From NCBI RefSeq assembly GCF_011578285.1, contig NZ_CP049916.1, positions 2,604,001-2,668,000 on the forward strand: 64,000 nucleotides of DNA, written 5' to 3'. This DNA is from Acinetobacter lanii. GTDB lineage: Bacteria; Pseudomonadota; Gammaproteobacteria; Pseudomonadales; Moraxellaceae. Below are positions 1-8,987 of the stretch, one piece after another. The stretch's first letter is position 1, and every line of letters starts with the position of its first letter. The notes below the pieces were generated by a model. The model was not told where the DNA came from, made no database searches, and saw nothing but the letters and a program-made list of their open reading frames with translations. A program made the translations under genes and the position numbers.

Positions 1-149
1 GGGCAAACTTCGGACACTTTAGAAATGGACTGTGTATGGCACCGGCATCTGCAGTCTTACTTCGTGAGTTGATCTGTGAACATGCGCATACTGTAGATGC
101 TCAAGCCTACAGTCCCTTAAGGCACTTTCAGGCTAATACTGCTGAATAA
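1..149 (+). CDS. thiO: Glycine oxidase ThiO-type FAD oxidoreductase, C-terminal end (partial)
   Basis: Only the last 48 codons lie in the window (frame starting at base 3, stop TAA at 147-149). The readable tail contains GHFRNGLCMAPASA followed by LLRELI. This is the C-terminal FAD-contacting segment typical of the DAO/ThiO glycine oxidases, which oxidise glycine to iminoglyoxylate for the thiazole moiety of thiamine. The catalytic domain is outside the window, so another DAO-family oxidase cannot be excluded. A hairpin terminator follows 13 bases after the stop. thiD, another thiamine gene, lies far away at 48.5 kb and is not linked. Confidence 0.7.
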   Translation, partial: ANFGHFRNGLCMAPASAVLLRELICEHAHTVDAQAYSPLRHFQANTAE

Positions 150-161
150 TAGATTTCCCAT

Positions 162-192
162 AAAAAAGGCATGTTCACACATGCCTTTTTAA
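162..192. terminator. Bidirectional rho-independent terminator between thiO and the convergent membrane gene
   Basis: Inverted repeat AAAAAGGCATGT...ACATGCCTTTTT with A/T flanks. It can end the thiO transcript on plus and the 213-659 gene on minus. Confidence 0.8.
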
Positions 193-212
193 ATTTTGCA
201 TTGCAATCGTAT

Positions 213-659
213 TTATTTGATCAATTTCGCAGCCATTCGCTGTGCTTGTTTGCCGTAGAACCAATAGGTAATGAGATAAAGTGGGATTGCCAATAGCATG
301 ACCATAGTAATCATGAGACTGAGAAATTTTCCATTTTGCATATAGGTGGTGAAGTACAACCACACTTCAGGATCTTTACGAGAGAACATAAAAATTCCGA
401 ACAGCACGCCCGCAAAATTGTATCCCCAAAAAATCAGGGTATAGGCTAGCGTGAACTTTTTACGCTCTTGTTGGGTTGGGGCACGACCCTGTTGCTTTAA
501 AAAAATCTTCAGTACAATAATAATGGCAATCAGATAGGGTAAGGCTGTCACGACCCCTGCAATCTGTGAAGGCAGTAATGCTGCAATCACGCCAGCCACT
601 AAAGTTAAGCCTAAACAAATGATAAAGAACCATAAATAGTATTTGGTTAATGAAACCAT
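213..659 (-). CDS. Small integral membrane protein, ABZJ_00895-like family
   Basis: 148 residues with four hydrophobic segments at about 8-30, 35-52, 72-92 and 112-133, separated by short basic loops such as QQERKK. I recognise it only as the small family named after an Acinetobacter baumannii locus (ABZJ_00895); no biochemical role is known to me. The start at 659 is preceded on minus by a TATAAT hexamer (688-693), giving a short leader. It converges with thiO and is divergent from the putative small RNA at 755-940. It is probably an inner-membrane protein; the function is not inferable from sequence. Confidence 0.7.
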   Translation of the reverse strand: MVSLTKYYLWFFIICLGLTLVAGVIAALLPSQIAGVVTALPYLIAIIIVLKIFLKQQGRAPTQQERKKFTLAYTLIFWGYNFAGVLFGIFMFSRKDPEVWLYFTTYMQNGKFLSLMITMVMLLAIPLYLITYWFYGKQAQRMAAKLIK

Positions 660-754
660 GACCTATGCCTACAGCGTTTAAAACACCATTATAAAAAGTT
701 TTCATTTTTTTTTCAGTTTATTGTCAACCAATCTGTAACCCATGACGTTATATA

Positions 755-940
755 GGGTACAAGGTCTGTAGCAACCGTGATGATTTGCCATGGCATCCGC
801 AATGAAGCACGGCGACCTGTATCCCAATGAGACTTATAAATCATGCTTCAGAGCATAAAAATTTAGTTTAGTAGCCTAGATTTTATTGATCGAAGTATTT
901 TGGCCGACGATTTTCTATCACTCGAATCGTCGGCTTTTTA
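755..940 (+). ncRNA. Candidate structured small RNA or leader RNA
   Basis: The stretch has no convincing protein gene but folds well. Bases 755-825 make a long interrupted hairpin: GGG-TAC-A-GGTC at the left base against GACC-T-GTA-TCCC at the right, with inner stems CCGTG/CACGG and TTGC/GCAA. A second small hairpin, ATGCT-TCAG-AGCAT, sits near 843-856. The transcript would end in the strong terminator at 903-940, which has a T-run only on plus, so a plus-strand RNA of about 180 nt must end there. No tRNA, tmRNA, RNase P or SRP signature is visible. TATATA at 749-754 could be a -10 box, but there is no good -35. It could also be an attenuated leader of the 1026-2123 gene. Confidence 0.4.
903..940 (+). 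terminator. Rho-independent terminator upstream of the 1026 membrane gene
   Basis: Perfect 10-bp stem GCCGACGATT (903-912) with AATCGTCGGC (925-934), followed by TTTTTA. The opposite strand has no T-run, so it works on plus and implies a transcript arriving from 700-900. Confidence 0.85.
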
Positions 941-1025
941 TTTGTTATTTTCTTTATCCAAAGATGACACTAGGTTTCTCTCCTGCCATACTTTTGACAA
1001 AATCATAAAAATATTCAATTGCTCC

Positions 1026-2123
1026 ATGCCCAAGAAAATAAAAAAAGTATCGCAGCATAAGTTTCAATTTCGATCCTCTTTTTGGTCGCTGTTCAATTCC
1101 AAAATCATGTTTGGACTGACGTTGATTGTCCTTGCTTTCTACATATATATCTTTGTTGTTCTTTTTCAAACTGAACAACGTTTAATCCCGTTGAATATGT
1201 TGGCACTCATGTCTGGACTGATTTATCAAAGCTATCAAGTGACTCGAAATATTGAAAAAATTTTGATTTACCTCATTGTGAGTGCTTTTATAAGTTTATT
1301 GGCATTCGGTAAATTCGAAAATGAAGGCGTCTATCAGATCGAATCGCATATCAACTTTTGGGTTTATAGTTTTGTTTTCGTCTATCTATTGGTGATGTGG
1401 ATCGAACATGACAAATACTTAAAGACCAGTTTGAATGAAGGGACAAGCTTGTTATTCAGTTTGGGATTACTGTATTGGATGTACAGTAAAAATCTATTGG
1501 CATTTACTTCAATCTGGACACAACTTTTCAGTTTGGTCGCTGTATTGTTTAGCTTATTCTCCATCATACACGCCTTATTCCCTCTCAAACATCATGCATT
1601 CAGTCGTTTTATTTTGAGTTTGGGTAGCTGTGTCATCATTATTATTCTAAGTGTCGAGCATTTTATTCATCTTAATCATCTTGCAGATTCAAATGTCACT
1701 CAAACATGGGCTGATCACTTACTGCTTATTTTGCAATATTTTTTGCTGGGTATTTCTGCGCTGTATCTATTTCAAAATTTTATCTTAATCTTGCAGTATC
1801 TACCGAATAAATATAGTTCTTCTTATGTATCAGATGTAAAAGCCACCACACAGGAACATATTCAACGTTATTCAACACAACAATTGTCCACCTTTGAAGC
1901 GCTTTTTTGTATGTTTATTTCACTGATGGCATACCTGACAAATATATATGTTCAATTGATTCCAACCAATGTGTGCATTTGGTGGGTAATTTTCTGCTGT
2001 CCGATTATCTTACAGCATTACTATAAGCCAAATATTGTGCATACAGCATCACACCCACAGGCTATGTTGACTCAAAACCAACAGCAACGTTTAAAAAATA
2101 GAAAGAAAGGAAATCGAAAATAG
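1026..2123 (+). CDS. Multi-pass membrane protein of unknown function
   Basis: 365 residues from ATG 1026 (starts PKKIKKVSQHKF). The frame stays open back to a TTG at 900, but that would translate through the terminator hairpin, so 1026 is preferred. About nine hydrophobic segments cover most of the protein, with a basic N-terminus and a very basic tail ending KNRKKGNRK. No motif I recognise. The codons are noticeably more A/T-rich than in sbcDC next door, which may mean relaxed selection or acquisition. It precedes sbcD by about 100 bases, with no sign of co-transcription. Hypothetical inner-membrane protein. Confidence 0.6.
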   Translation: MPKKIKKVSQHKFQFRSSFWSLFNSKIMFGLTLIVLAFYIYIFVVLFQTEQRLIPLNMLALMSGLIYQSYQVTRNIEKILIYLIVSAFISLLAFGKFENEGVYQIESHINFWVYSFVFVYLLVMWIEHDKYLKTSLNEGTSLLFSLGLLYWMYSKNLLAFTSIWTQLFSLVAVLFSLFSIIHALFPLKHHAFSRFILSLGSCVIIIILSVEHFIHLNHLADSNVTQTWADHLLLILQYFLLGISALYLFQNFILILQYLPNKYSSSYVSDVKATTQEHIQRYSTQQLSTFEALFCMFISLMAYLTNIYVQLIPTNVCIWWVIFCCPIILQHYYKPNIVHTASHPQAMLTQNQQQRLKNRKKGNRK

Positions 2124-2227
2124 TCATCTCCAAAATTAAGACATAAACTGTCGTTTTTCTTTCCCAAGGACACAGATTTATTGGTCAAGAATCGCTACTA
2201 TATTTACAGGGGAATTGAGTAAATATT

Positions 2228-3478
2228 ATGAGCGTTCGTTTTTTACATACATCTGATTGGCATTTAGGACAGTTTTTTCATAACCATGATCGGGATTATG
2301 AACATACCCAATTTCTAAGTTGGTTACTCTATCAAATCAAAGAAAAACAGCCGCATGCCTTGCTCATCGCAGGTGATATTTTTGATGTCATTAACCCTGC
2401 ATCCTCTGCGCAAAAACAGCTATACCAATTCCTTGCCGATGCACATGACCTTGCGCCGCATATGCAAACACTCATGATTGCAGGCAATCACGATTCAGGC
2501 TATCGCATTGAGCAAGTTGAACCTTTACTGGAAAAATTCAATGCCAAAACCGTCGGTGTCATCCATAAAAATAATGACGGTCAAATTGATTTAGACCGCC
2601 TACTCATTCCGATTTATAACGAACAAAAACAAATTGTGGCATGGTGCCTCGCACTCCCTTTCCTCCGCCCTGCTGAAATTACAGGACTCAATGAACACAC
2701 CAGCAATAATCAGTCTGCGATTGCCTATATTCATCAACAACTGATTGCGGAAGCCAAAGCCCGTAAGTCAGATGACCAAGCCCTAATTTTAATGTCACAT
2801 GCGCATATGCAAGGCGGTGAAACTTCGGACTCTGAGCGCCCGATTGTGGTTGGCAATGAAGAGGCCCTCTCCACGGCGTTATTTGATGATGTGATTGATT
2901 ATGTGGCTTTGGGCCATTTGCATAAGCCTCAGAAAGTTGGACAAGAGCATATCCGCTATAGTGGTTCTCCGATTCCATTGTCTTTTAGTGAGATCAACTA
3001 CAAACATCAAGTGCTTGAGGTCACCATTGATCCAACGCAAAGTGACGACACACGTTTTCAATATCAACCGATCTTCATTCCACGTACTGTCGGACTGATT
3101 CGCATTCGAGCAGAACTTCCAGACTTGATCGAAAAGATTAAAGCGCTTCCGTCAGGTGAAGTTGCTCATTTATCAGCACGTGATTTTTTAGAAATTGAAT
3201 ACACCACTGATGCGCCGCCTCCTGTGGATTTACGTCAACAAATTGAATTGGCCTTACCTAAAGATCGTTATCGTCTATTGCGCATCAGCCGCATCTACCA
3301 AAAAACTGCGGATGATCAGCACAACGAATCAAAAATTGACCTAGCCCCTCCGACCCCTGAATCGTTATTTGCCAATATTTGGTTAAAACAAGGGTATGAA
3401 CCTGATCCCGCGGTATTGCAGGATTTTCAACAATTGTTGCATGAAGCACAGCATGATCTTGATGAGAAACAGGGATAA
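2228..3478 (+). CDS. sbcD: Exonuclease subunit SbcD (Mre11-type nuclease)
   Basis: 416 residues, the usual SbcD size. It is the Mn-dependent nuclease partner of SbcC; the complex opens hairpins and cuts palindromic DNA or protein-blocked ends. The calcineurin-like phosphoesterase motifs are all present in order: TSDWHLG (about residues 8-14), GDIFD (about 49), GNHDSG (about 94), MSHAHMQGG (about 190) and GHLHKPQ (about 229). The C-terminal third is the capping/SbcC-binding region. The SD AGGGGAA sits upstream of ATG 2228. The stop is nine bases before sbcC, so the two form one operon. Confidence 0.96.
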   Translation: MSVRFLHTSDWHLGQFFHNHDRDYEHTQFLSWLLYQIKEKQPHALLIAGDIFDVINPASSAQKQLYQFLADAHDLAPHMQTLMIAGNHDSGYRIEQVEPLLEKFNAKTVGVIHKNNDGQIDLDRLLIPIYNEQKQIVAWCLALPFLRPAEITGLNEHTSNNQSAIAYIHQQLIAEAKARKSDDQALILMSHAHMQGGETSDSERPIVVGNEEALSTALFDDVIDYVALGHLHKPQKVGQEHIRYSGSPIPLSFSEINYKHQVLEVTIDPTQSDDTRFQYQPIFIPRTVGLIRIRAELPDLIEKIKALPSGEVAHLSARDFLEIEYTTDAPPPVDLRQQIELALPKDRYRLLRISRIYQKTADDQHNESKIDLAPPTPESLFANIWLKQGYEPDPAVLQDFQQLLHEAQHDLDEKQG

Positions 3479-3487
3479 GGGTTAAAC

Positions 3488-6400
3488 ATGAAAATTTTAC
3501 GTTTAAGTTTAAATAATTTAGCCTCTTTGGCGGGCACGCATCATATTCAGTTTGACAGCGCTCCCCTTGCCCATGCCGGTCTGATTGCCATTACAGGTAA
3601 AACCGGTGCAGGAAAATCGACTTTACTCGATGCGATGTGCCTTGCGCTGTATAACGAAGTGCCTCGCTTAAGTGGTGCAGCCGGTAGCCTTAAGGATGTC
3701 GGTGGTCAGGACATTTCGATTAAAGATTCTAAAAATATTTTACGTCGTGGTACGACTTCTGGCTTTGCAGAACTAGAATTTATCGCACTTGATGGCAAGC
3801 GCTACCAAGCACGTTGGGAAATCCGCCGGGCACGCAATAAAGTCGATGGTAATTTAAAAGTAGAACGTGCTATTACCTGCCTTGATGATCAGGTGCTGCT
3901 CAATCATAAAATTTCTGAAGCCACACCCATTGTAGAGAAATTGATTGGACTCAGTTTTGAACAGTTCACCCGTGCTGTGTTACTGGCGCAATCGGAAGTC
4001 GGTGCATTTTTAAAAGCCAAAGATCATGAGCGTGCAGATTTACTCGAGTATCTGACCAATTCGCATATTTTTAGTTTGGTCAGTATCAAAGCGGCTGAAA
4101 AATTCAGTCAGGTAAAACAGCAACGTATCGAGTTGGAAAATCTGATTGGACACATTGAAATGTTGTCGCAAGAAGAGATTGAACAACTGCAACAGCAACA
4201 AGCTGCACAAAGCCTGCAACTGCAAAATTTACAACAAGCGGAAAAGCTTTTAGACAATGAGAAAAAATGGCATCTAGACCGTGATCGCATGTATGCCGAT
4301 GTACAGGGCAAAAAAGAGGTCTACGATGTGCAACTCGATGCCGTACAGAAGTCTGTCGCGCAACAACAGCTACTTGAATATCTCGATCAATTTCAATCGG
4401 TGCGTGAACAATTTATACAACGCAGCCAGCTTCAGCCGAAGAAACAACAGATTCTAACAGTGCAACACACCTTTCAAGCTGAATTTGCCAAGATTCAACA
4501 GCAGCTTGCAACTGAACAATCTAAATTGGTGGCATTAAAACAACAGCAACAACAGTTTCAAAAAACTCGTGAGGATATTCGCCCGCATTTGGAAGCGGGT
4601 TTAAAGCTCGATCATGAGATCAACAGTATTACCACCCAATATAAAAAAATCCATGCTGAACATGAACAGTTTGAGCAGAATCGTATTCAGCCTTTAATGC
4701 AGCAGATACAACAGCACACCAGCCAACTGCACAGTACGCAAACGCAAATCAGCCACACACAGCAGCAGCTTGATCAGACCAGTTTTTTACAGGTGTTTGA
4801 TCAAGAACCGCAGAGTACCTTACAAGCGCTTGCCGCTTATGCAAAGCAACAACAGATCTTGGCAGAACGGCATCCTGAGCATGTATCTTTAAGCTTAGGT
4901 GAGCTTGAACAACAGATCAATATCGCACAGCAACAGCTCAAAGCATGGTCAGCAGAACATCAAAGCGTAGATCAGCTTGAACAACAATTGACGGCGCTGC
5001 AACAACAGCACAGCACGCTTCAACAACAGCGCTATCAGTTAGATGCCCTGCAACGCCACATTGTTCAATTGGCTGAACAAATGCAACAAGCGGCACAGCT
5101 TGAGGATGATTTAAAAACTCAGCAAAATCAGTATCAAATTGAGCAGAGCCAACTTCAGCAGCTTCAACACAATCTGGTGACTGAACAACAGTCTTTACAA
5201 CAACTTGAACAAGTCTTGGCACAGCAACGCTTATTGCATGCACAAAGCGTGCAGGAATTACGTGCGCAGTTACAAACAGATCAACCGTGTATGGTCTGTG
5301 GTAGCCATGAACACCCTTATGCAGACCCTCATGCCGTATTAGAACAAGGTTTACAGCAACTGCACGAGCAACAATTGAACGATGCGCGTGATCAATACCA
5401 GCATTTGCTTAAGCAACAACAGCAGCAACATATTCAGCTGTCCAAACGCGAAACCTTGATCGAACAGCAACAACAACATTTAGTACGCTTAAATCAGCAG
5501 AACACAGCGGCTAGACAACACACTTTCAGCCAATTAAATGAATGCGGTTTAAACCTCAAGCAGGATGCTGACATAGGGTTGTTGCAGAACACGGTTGAGC
5601 AACGCATTTTAGAGATCACCAAGCAAACCGAGACACTGTATCAGCAAGAAAAAACCATGTCAGCTGTGCTGCAACAATGGCGCAGTACTGCACAGCAGTT
5701 GCAACAGCATAGCTTACTGCAACAGCAACATCTGAGCCTCCAACAACTGATTGAGCCGATTCAGCAAAAGTTGCCTGAACCTTTTAATACTCAAGCGCCA
5801 CGCCTGTGGTTGAAAGACATTCAACAACAATTGCAACAACGTCTAGCACATATAAATGCGCATAAACAACTAGACAACGCGCTACTCAACCAGCAACAGC
5901 AACTCGAGAAAATTCAGTATCAGCTACATGCCGAGCAACAGTATTTTGATAAGTTAACGCTTGAACGTGATCAGCTAATTGAACACGGCAAAATGCTTCG
6001 AGCGCAATTATCAAAGCTGACGAGCGATTATGCCGGTCAGGCATATCGGGTTGCTGCAGAGTGGCAAAATGCTTTAGAACAGCAAGCTAAAGATTTACAA
6101 CAGCAACTTGAAGCGCAACAACATAAAACCGCGCAAGCGGAAACGCAGCTCAATCAAGCCAATTTAAAACTTCAATCTTTGGTCACCCAATTGCAACAGC
6201 TTGAACAACAATTGGAACAAACCGAGCACAGCATTCAATTGTGGCAACTCAATCATCCTCAGATTAGCTTCAATATCATTGAGCAATGTCTGACCATTGA
6301 TTTGAATGAACATCAAGCAATTCGTCATCAACTCAACAATCAAAAACAACTGTTGGAAAATGCCAAAACCGCTTGGAATTTACTTGAAGAACAGTATCAG

Positions 6401-7090
6401 GCCCATTTAAAACTGCAGCCTGAGCATGATTTTGAACAGATTGAACAGGCTTTAAATACGCTCAGTGAAGAAAAAACGGAACAACAAAATCGCTTCAATG
6501 AGATTGCTGCCAAGTTAGGTATGAATGCCAACAATCAGGCGACCTATGCTAAATATCAAAGCAAAATTGAACACATCAAAGCTGAAGAATACCGTTGGGG
6601 ACGTATTTATGATTTGATTGGACATAAAGAAGGCACCAAATTTAAGAAGATTGCGCAAGAACATCACCTCGACATCTTGGTGGAATACGCCAATCAACAG
6701 TTGCAACCATTGGCACCACGCTATCAATTACATCGGGTACCAAATAGTTTAAGTTTGGCGATTATTGATCTAGATATGAATAGCGAAGTCCGCCCTGTGC
6801 TTTCTCTGTCGGGTGGTGAAACTTTCTTGGTGTCACTGGCTTTGGCACTTGCGATTGCCAATATGGCATCGGGTTCAATGAAACTTGAATCCTTATTTAT
6901 CGATGAAGGCTTCGGGACACTCGATCCCGCGTCCTTACACATGGTAATGAATGCACTCGATCATTTGCAAAGCCAAGGTCGTAAAGTGGTACTCATTTCC
7001 CACGTTCAAGAAATGCATGAACGCATTCCCGTGCAAATCCAAGTTAAACCACTCGGTTCAGGGGCAAGTACCCTGCATATTGTCGGTTAA
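3488..7090 (+). CDS. sbcC: Exonuclease subunit SbcC (Rad50-type SMC ATPase)
   Basis: 1200 residues. The ATPase/SMC arm partner of SbcD tethers and processes DNA ends. Walker A GKTGAGKST is at residues 37-45. Two long coiled-coil arms flank a zinc hook, CMVC (C601-C604). The ABC signature LSGGE is at 1107-1111, followed by the Walker B strand LFIDEGFGTLD. The arms are extraordinarily glutamine-rich, with many runs of two to five Q from CAA/CAG codons; this is more than I expect for the family but does not break any motif. A bidirectional terminator follows the stop. Confidence 0.96.
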   Translation: MKILRLSLNNLASLAGTHHIQFDSAPLAHAGLIAITGKTGAGKSTLLDAMCLALYNEVPRLSGAAGSLKDVGGQDISIKDSKNILRRGTTSGFAELEFIALDGKRYQARWEIRRARNKVDGNLKVERAITCLDDQVLLNHKISEATPIVEKLIGLSFEQFTRAVLLAQSEVGAFLKAKDHERADLLEYLTNSHIFSLVSIKAAEKFSQVKQQRIELENLIGHIEMLSQEEIEQLQQQQAAQSLQLQNLQQAEKLLDNEKKWHLDRDRMYADVQGKKEVYDVQLDAVQKSVAQQQLLEYLDQFQSVREQFIQRSQLQPKKQQILTVQHTFQAEFAKIQQQLATEQSKLVALKQQQQQFQKTREDIRPHLEAGLKLDHEINSITTQYKKIHAEHEQFEQNRIQPLMQQIQQHTSQLHSTQTQISHTQQQLDQTSFLQVFDQEPQSTLQALAAYAKQQQILAERHPEHVSLSLGELEQQINIAQQQLKAWSAEHQSVDQLEQQLTALQQQHSTLQQQRYQLDALQRHIVQLAEQMQQAAQLEDDLKTQQNQYQIEQSQLQQLQHNLVTEQQSLQQLEQVLAQQRLLHAQSVQELRAQLQTDQPCMVCGSHEHPYADPHAVLEQGLQQLHEQQLNDARDQYQHLLKQQQQQHIQLSKRETLIEQQQQHLVRLNQQNTAARQHTFSQLNECGLNLKQDADIGLLQNTVEQRILEITKQTETLYQQEKTMSAVLQQWRSTAQQLQQHSLLQQQHLSLQQLIEPIQQKLPEPFNTQAPRLWLKDIQQQLQQRLAHINAHKQLDNALLNQQQQLEKIQYQLHAEQQYFDKLTLERDQLIEHGKMLRAQLSKLTSDYAGQAYRVAAEWQNALEQQAKDLQQQLEAQQHKTAQAETQLNQANLKLQSLVTQLQQLEQQLEQTEHSIQLWQLNHPQISFNIIEQCLTIDLNEHQAIRHQLNNQKQLLENAKTAWNLLEEQYQAHLKLQPEHDFEQIEQALNTLSEEKTEQQNRFNEIAAKLGMNANNQATYAKYQSKIEHIKAEEYRWGRIYDLIGHKEGTKFKKIAQEHHLDILVEYANQQLQPLAPRYQLHRVPNSLSLAIIDLDMNSEVRPVLSLSGGETFLVSLALALAIANMASGSMKLESLFIDEGFGTLDPASLHMVMNALDHLQSQGRKVVLISHVQEMHERIPVQIQVKPLGSGASTLHIVG

Positions 7091-7112
7091 ATTGATACGA
7101 TTACCATAAGCC

Positions 7113-7142
7113 AAAAAAAAGCCCAATCTATGGGCTTTTTTT
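7113..7142. terminator. Bidirectional terminator between sbcC and the convergent lipoprotein gene
   Basis: GCCCA-ATCTA-TGGGC stem (7121-7135) flanked by eight A on the left and seven T on the right. Confidence 0.85.
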
Positions 7143-7182
7143 ATGATGGCCTTTTTAAGGCGGACTTTTTGATATCTAGCTT

Positions 7183-7956
7183 TTATTTGTCTGCAGGAAA
7201 AGCATTCGGCGCTTTGGCATAACCATCATCTGCTGCATCTACCGTAACAGGTTCCACCGCTTCAAGCTCATACACTACAGTGCCAATAATACCGGTATTG
7301 TCTATCGAGCCATGTTGACTATTGGCTGCGTAAGAGGTTTCAGGTTTACCAAAGGTAAAGGATGCCACAGCAGAATCACTTTTGCGGAAGCCTTCGATCT
7401 CTAAACTTTGATGTGGATGCAACACATAACCGCTGGCACGTTTCGATGCTTCCTTACCGGTCAGCACATCTAAGCCATCCACACTGGCCACAATTTCAAA
7501 AGTTTTATCAGAATGATTTTCATAATGCAGTGTATAACTCTGCCCTTCTTTGGCGGTTAGAAAATACTGTTGTGCATCACGTACTAAAGGCAGGGATTTA
7601 CCTTGATCATCCCGTACAGCAAAACTGACCATGCCTGAAGCCACAGATAAGCTATTCACTGATTTGCCTTGATAATTCTTATTGGCATAACGTACCGAAG
7701 TTTGCGCAACAGGTTCGTCACTTAGACGTTCTAAATCCACACTGGTAACATTAGAGGTCACATCATCGCCCCACTGTGTCCCAAGTTTTTCATTTTCAGC
7801 AACAGTGGCATTGGCCATTTCGCTATTCGTAGGCGATGTGGCATCAGCGACGACCGTGCTGTCCGAAGCGGCTTCTTCCATTTTCTTACTACATGCAGAC
7901 AGTGTTAAACCGAAGATTAAACACAACAGAAATAACAACACTTGATTTGGTTTCAT
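7183..7956 (-). CDS. Periplasm-facing lipoprotein of unknown function
   Basis: 257 residues from ATG 7956. The longer frame starts seven codons earlier without any SD, whereas 7956 has GGGTG just upstream. A type II signal peptide is clear: MKPNQ, a hydrophobic run, then lipobox LSAC with the lipidated Cys near residue 22. An acidic low-complexity linker (about 25-75) leads to a beta-rich C-terminal region containing SLPLVRDAQQYFLTAKEG, HPHQSLEIEGF and GTVVYELE. I do not recognise the domain. It has its own transcription unit, converging with sbcC. Likely tethered to a membrane leaflet in the envelope. Confidence 0.7.
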   Translation of the reverse strand: MKPNQVLLFLLCLIFGLTLSACSKKMEEAASDSTVVADATSPTNSEMANATVAENEKLGTQWGDDVTSNVTSVDLERLSDEPVAQTSVRYANKNYQGKSVNSLSVASGMVSFAVRDDQGKSLPLVRDAQQYFLTAKEGQSYTLHYENHSDKTFEIVASVDGLDVLTGKEASKRASGYVLHPHQSLEIEGFRKSDSAVASFTFGKPETSYAANSQHGSIDNTGIIGTVVYELEAVEPVTVDAADDGYAKAPNAFPADK

Positions 7957-8174
7957 AGTACACCCGATTTTTATCATGATTATTAGCGTCAGGCTGAGGA
8001 GTAATACTGTTTATTCTTTAGCCACCCTAAACAGTATAAAAGCCAATATTAAAATTGGTTGACATCAATTTGTTATTATTTGTACGAATTGCAATTTTTA
8101 TCGTCAGATAAAAGCCCCGATCAGATCGAGGCAAATTTAAAGATTTTGATTTGGGAGCATCGATTAAAACCTTA

Positions 8175-8867
8175 TTATTTCGAATAATCTCTTGCGCCAA
8201 ATAAAGCCGTTCCCATCCGTACCATGGTTGAACCCGCTGCAATCGCGGCGTGCAAATCACCAGACATGCCCATGCTCAAGGTATCCCATTGTTCAGGATG
8301 TGCATGCTCAGACTTCACTTGTTCAAATAAAGTTTTTGCATCGATAAAAGCCTGTGGATGATTCGGTGCAGGAATCACCATCAAACCACGTAGTTTTAAA
8401 TTTGGAAGCTGACTGATCTCTTTAACCAACTCGCCCACTTCTTCAGGCTGACAACCATCTTTGGTATCTTGTGCATCAATATTCACTTGTAGGCAAATAT
8501 TTAAGGGAGCTTGACTCGCTTCTCGCTGACTCGATAATCGCTCTGCAATAATCAAACGATCGACCCCATGTACCCAAGCAAAATTTGCCGCCAAATGCTT
8601 GGTTTTATTGCGTTGTACATGACCTATGAAATGCCATTCAATCTCTAAATCTTTGAGTTGCTCAATTTTATCCAAGGCTTCTTGTAAATAGTTTTCACCA
8701 AATGCGCGTTGTCCTGCTTGGTACATTTCTGCCAAAGCTTCGCTCGGATGGGTTTTAGAAACTGCCAAGAGTTGTACTTCAGATGGATCGCGTTGGGCAT
8801 GTTCACATGCAGTTTGAATCTGTTGTAACACCTGTATTCTGGCTTGTTGAAGACTATTCATTGACAT
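8175..8867 (-). CDS. yggS: YggS/PROSC-family PLP homeostasis protein
   Basis: 230 residues from ATG 8867 (MSMNSLQQ), preceded by a GAGAAA purine stretch; an ATG three codons upstream lacks an SD. It is a single-domain alanine-racemase-fold protein that binds pyridoxal 5'-phosphate and buffers cellular PLP. The PLP lysine is in LAVSK (K38). Further hallmarks are FGENYLQEA, WHFIGHVQRNK and MGMSGDLHAAI. It is divergent from pilT, an arrangement common in Pseudomonadales and Moraxellales. The intergenic DNA carries a weak Fur-like sequence that I do not call. Confidence 0.94.
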   Translation of the reverse strand: MSMNSLQQARIQVLQQIQTACEHAQRDPSEVQLLAVSKTHPSEALAEMYQAGQRAFGENYLQEALDKIEQLKDLEIEWHFIGHVQRNKTKHLAANFAWVHGVDRLIIAERLSSQREASQAPLNICLQVNIDAQDTKDGCQPEEVGELVKEISQLPNLKLRGLMVIPAPNHPQAFIDAKTLFEQVKSEHAHPEQWDTLSMGMSGDLHAAIAAGSTMVRMGTALFGARDYSK

Positions 8868-8987
8868 GTTTCTCATTTAATTCATCTTTTTTTTCTTTCC
8901 TCAAGCACTAACTGTTGGTTAAGCTATGGGAAAGCATTATCATTATTCTAACAAAATAATTAAGATTTATATGAACTCGGGGAATTT

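Noticed and set aside
790..858. A 22-codon reading frame (starts MASAMKHG) inside the 755-940 RNA candidate
   Set aside because: No Shine-Dalgarno sequence, and it coincides with the hairpin strands; more likely chance than a peptide.
900..1025. Longer N-terminus of the 1026-2123 membrane protein from a TTG start
   Set aside because: It would run through the terminator hairpin and has no ribosome binding site.
8931..8949. Fur-box-like sequence between yggS and pilT (GAAAGCATTATCATTATTC)
   Set aside because: About 14 of 19 matches; the left hexamer is poor and neither gene is an expected iron target.
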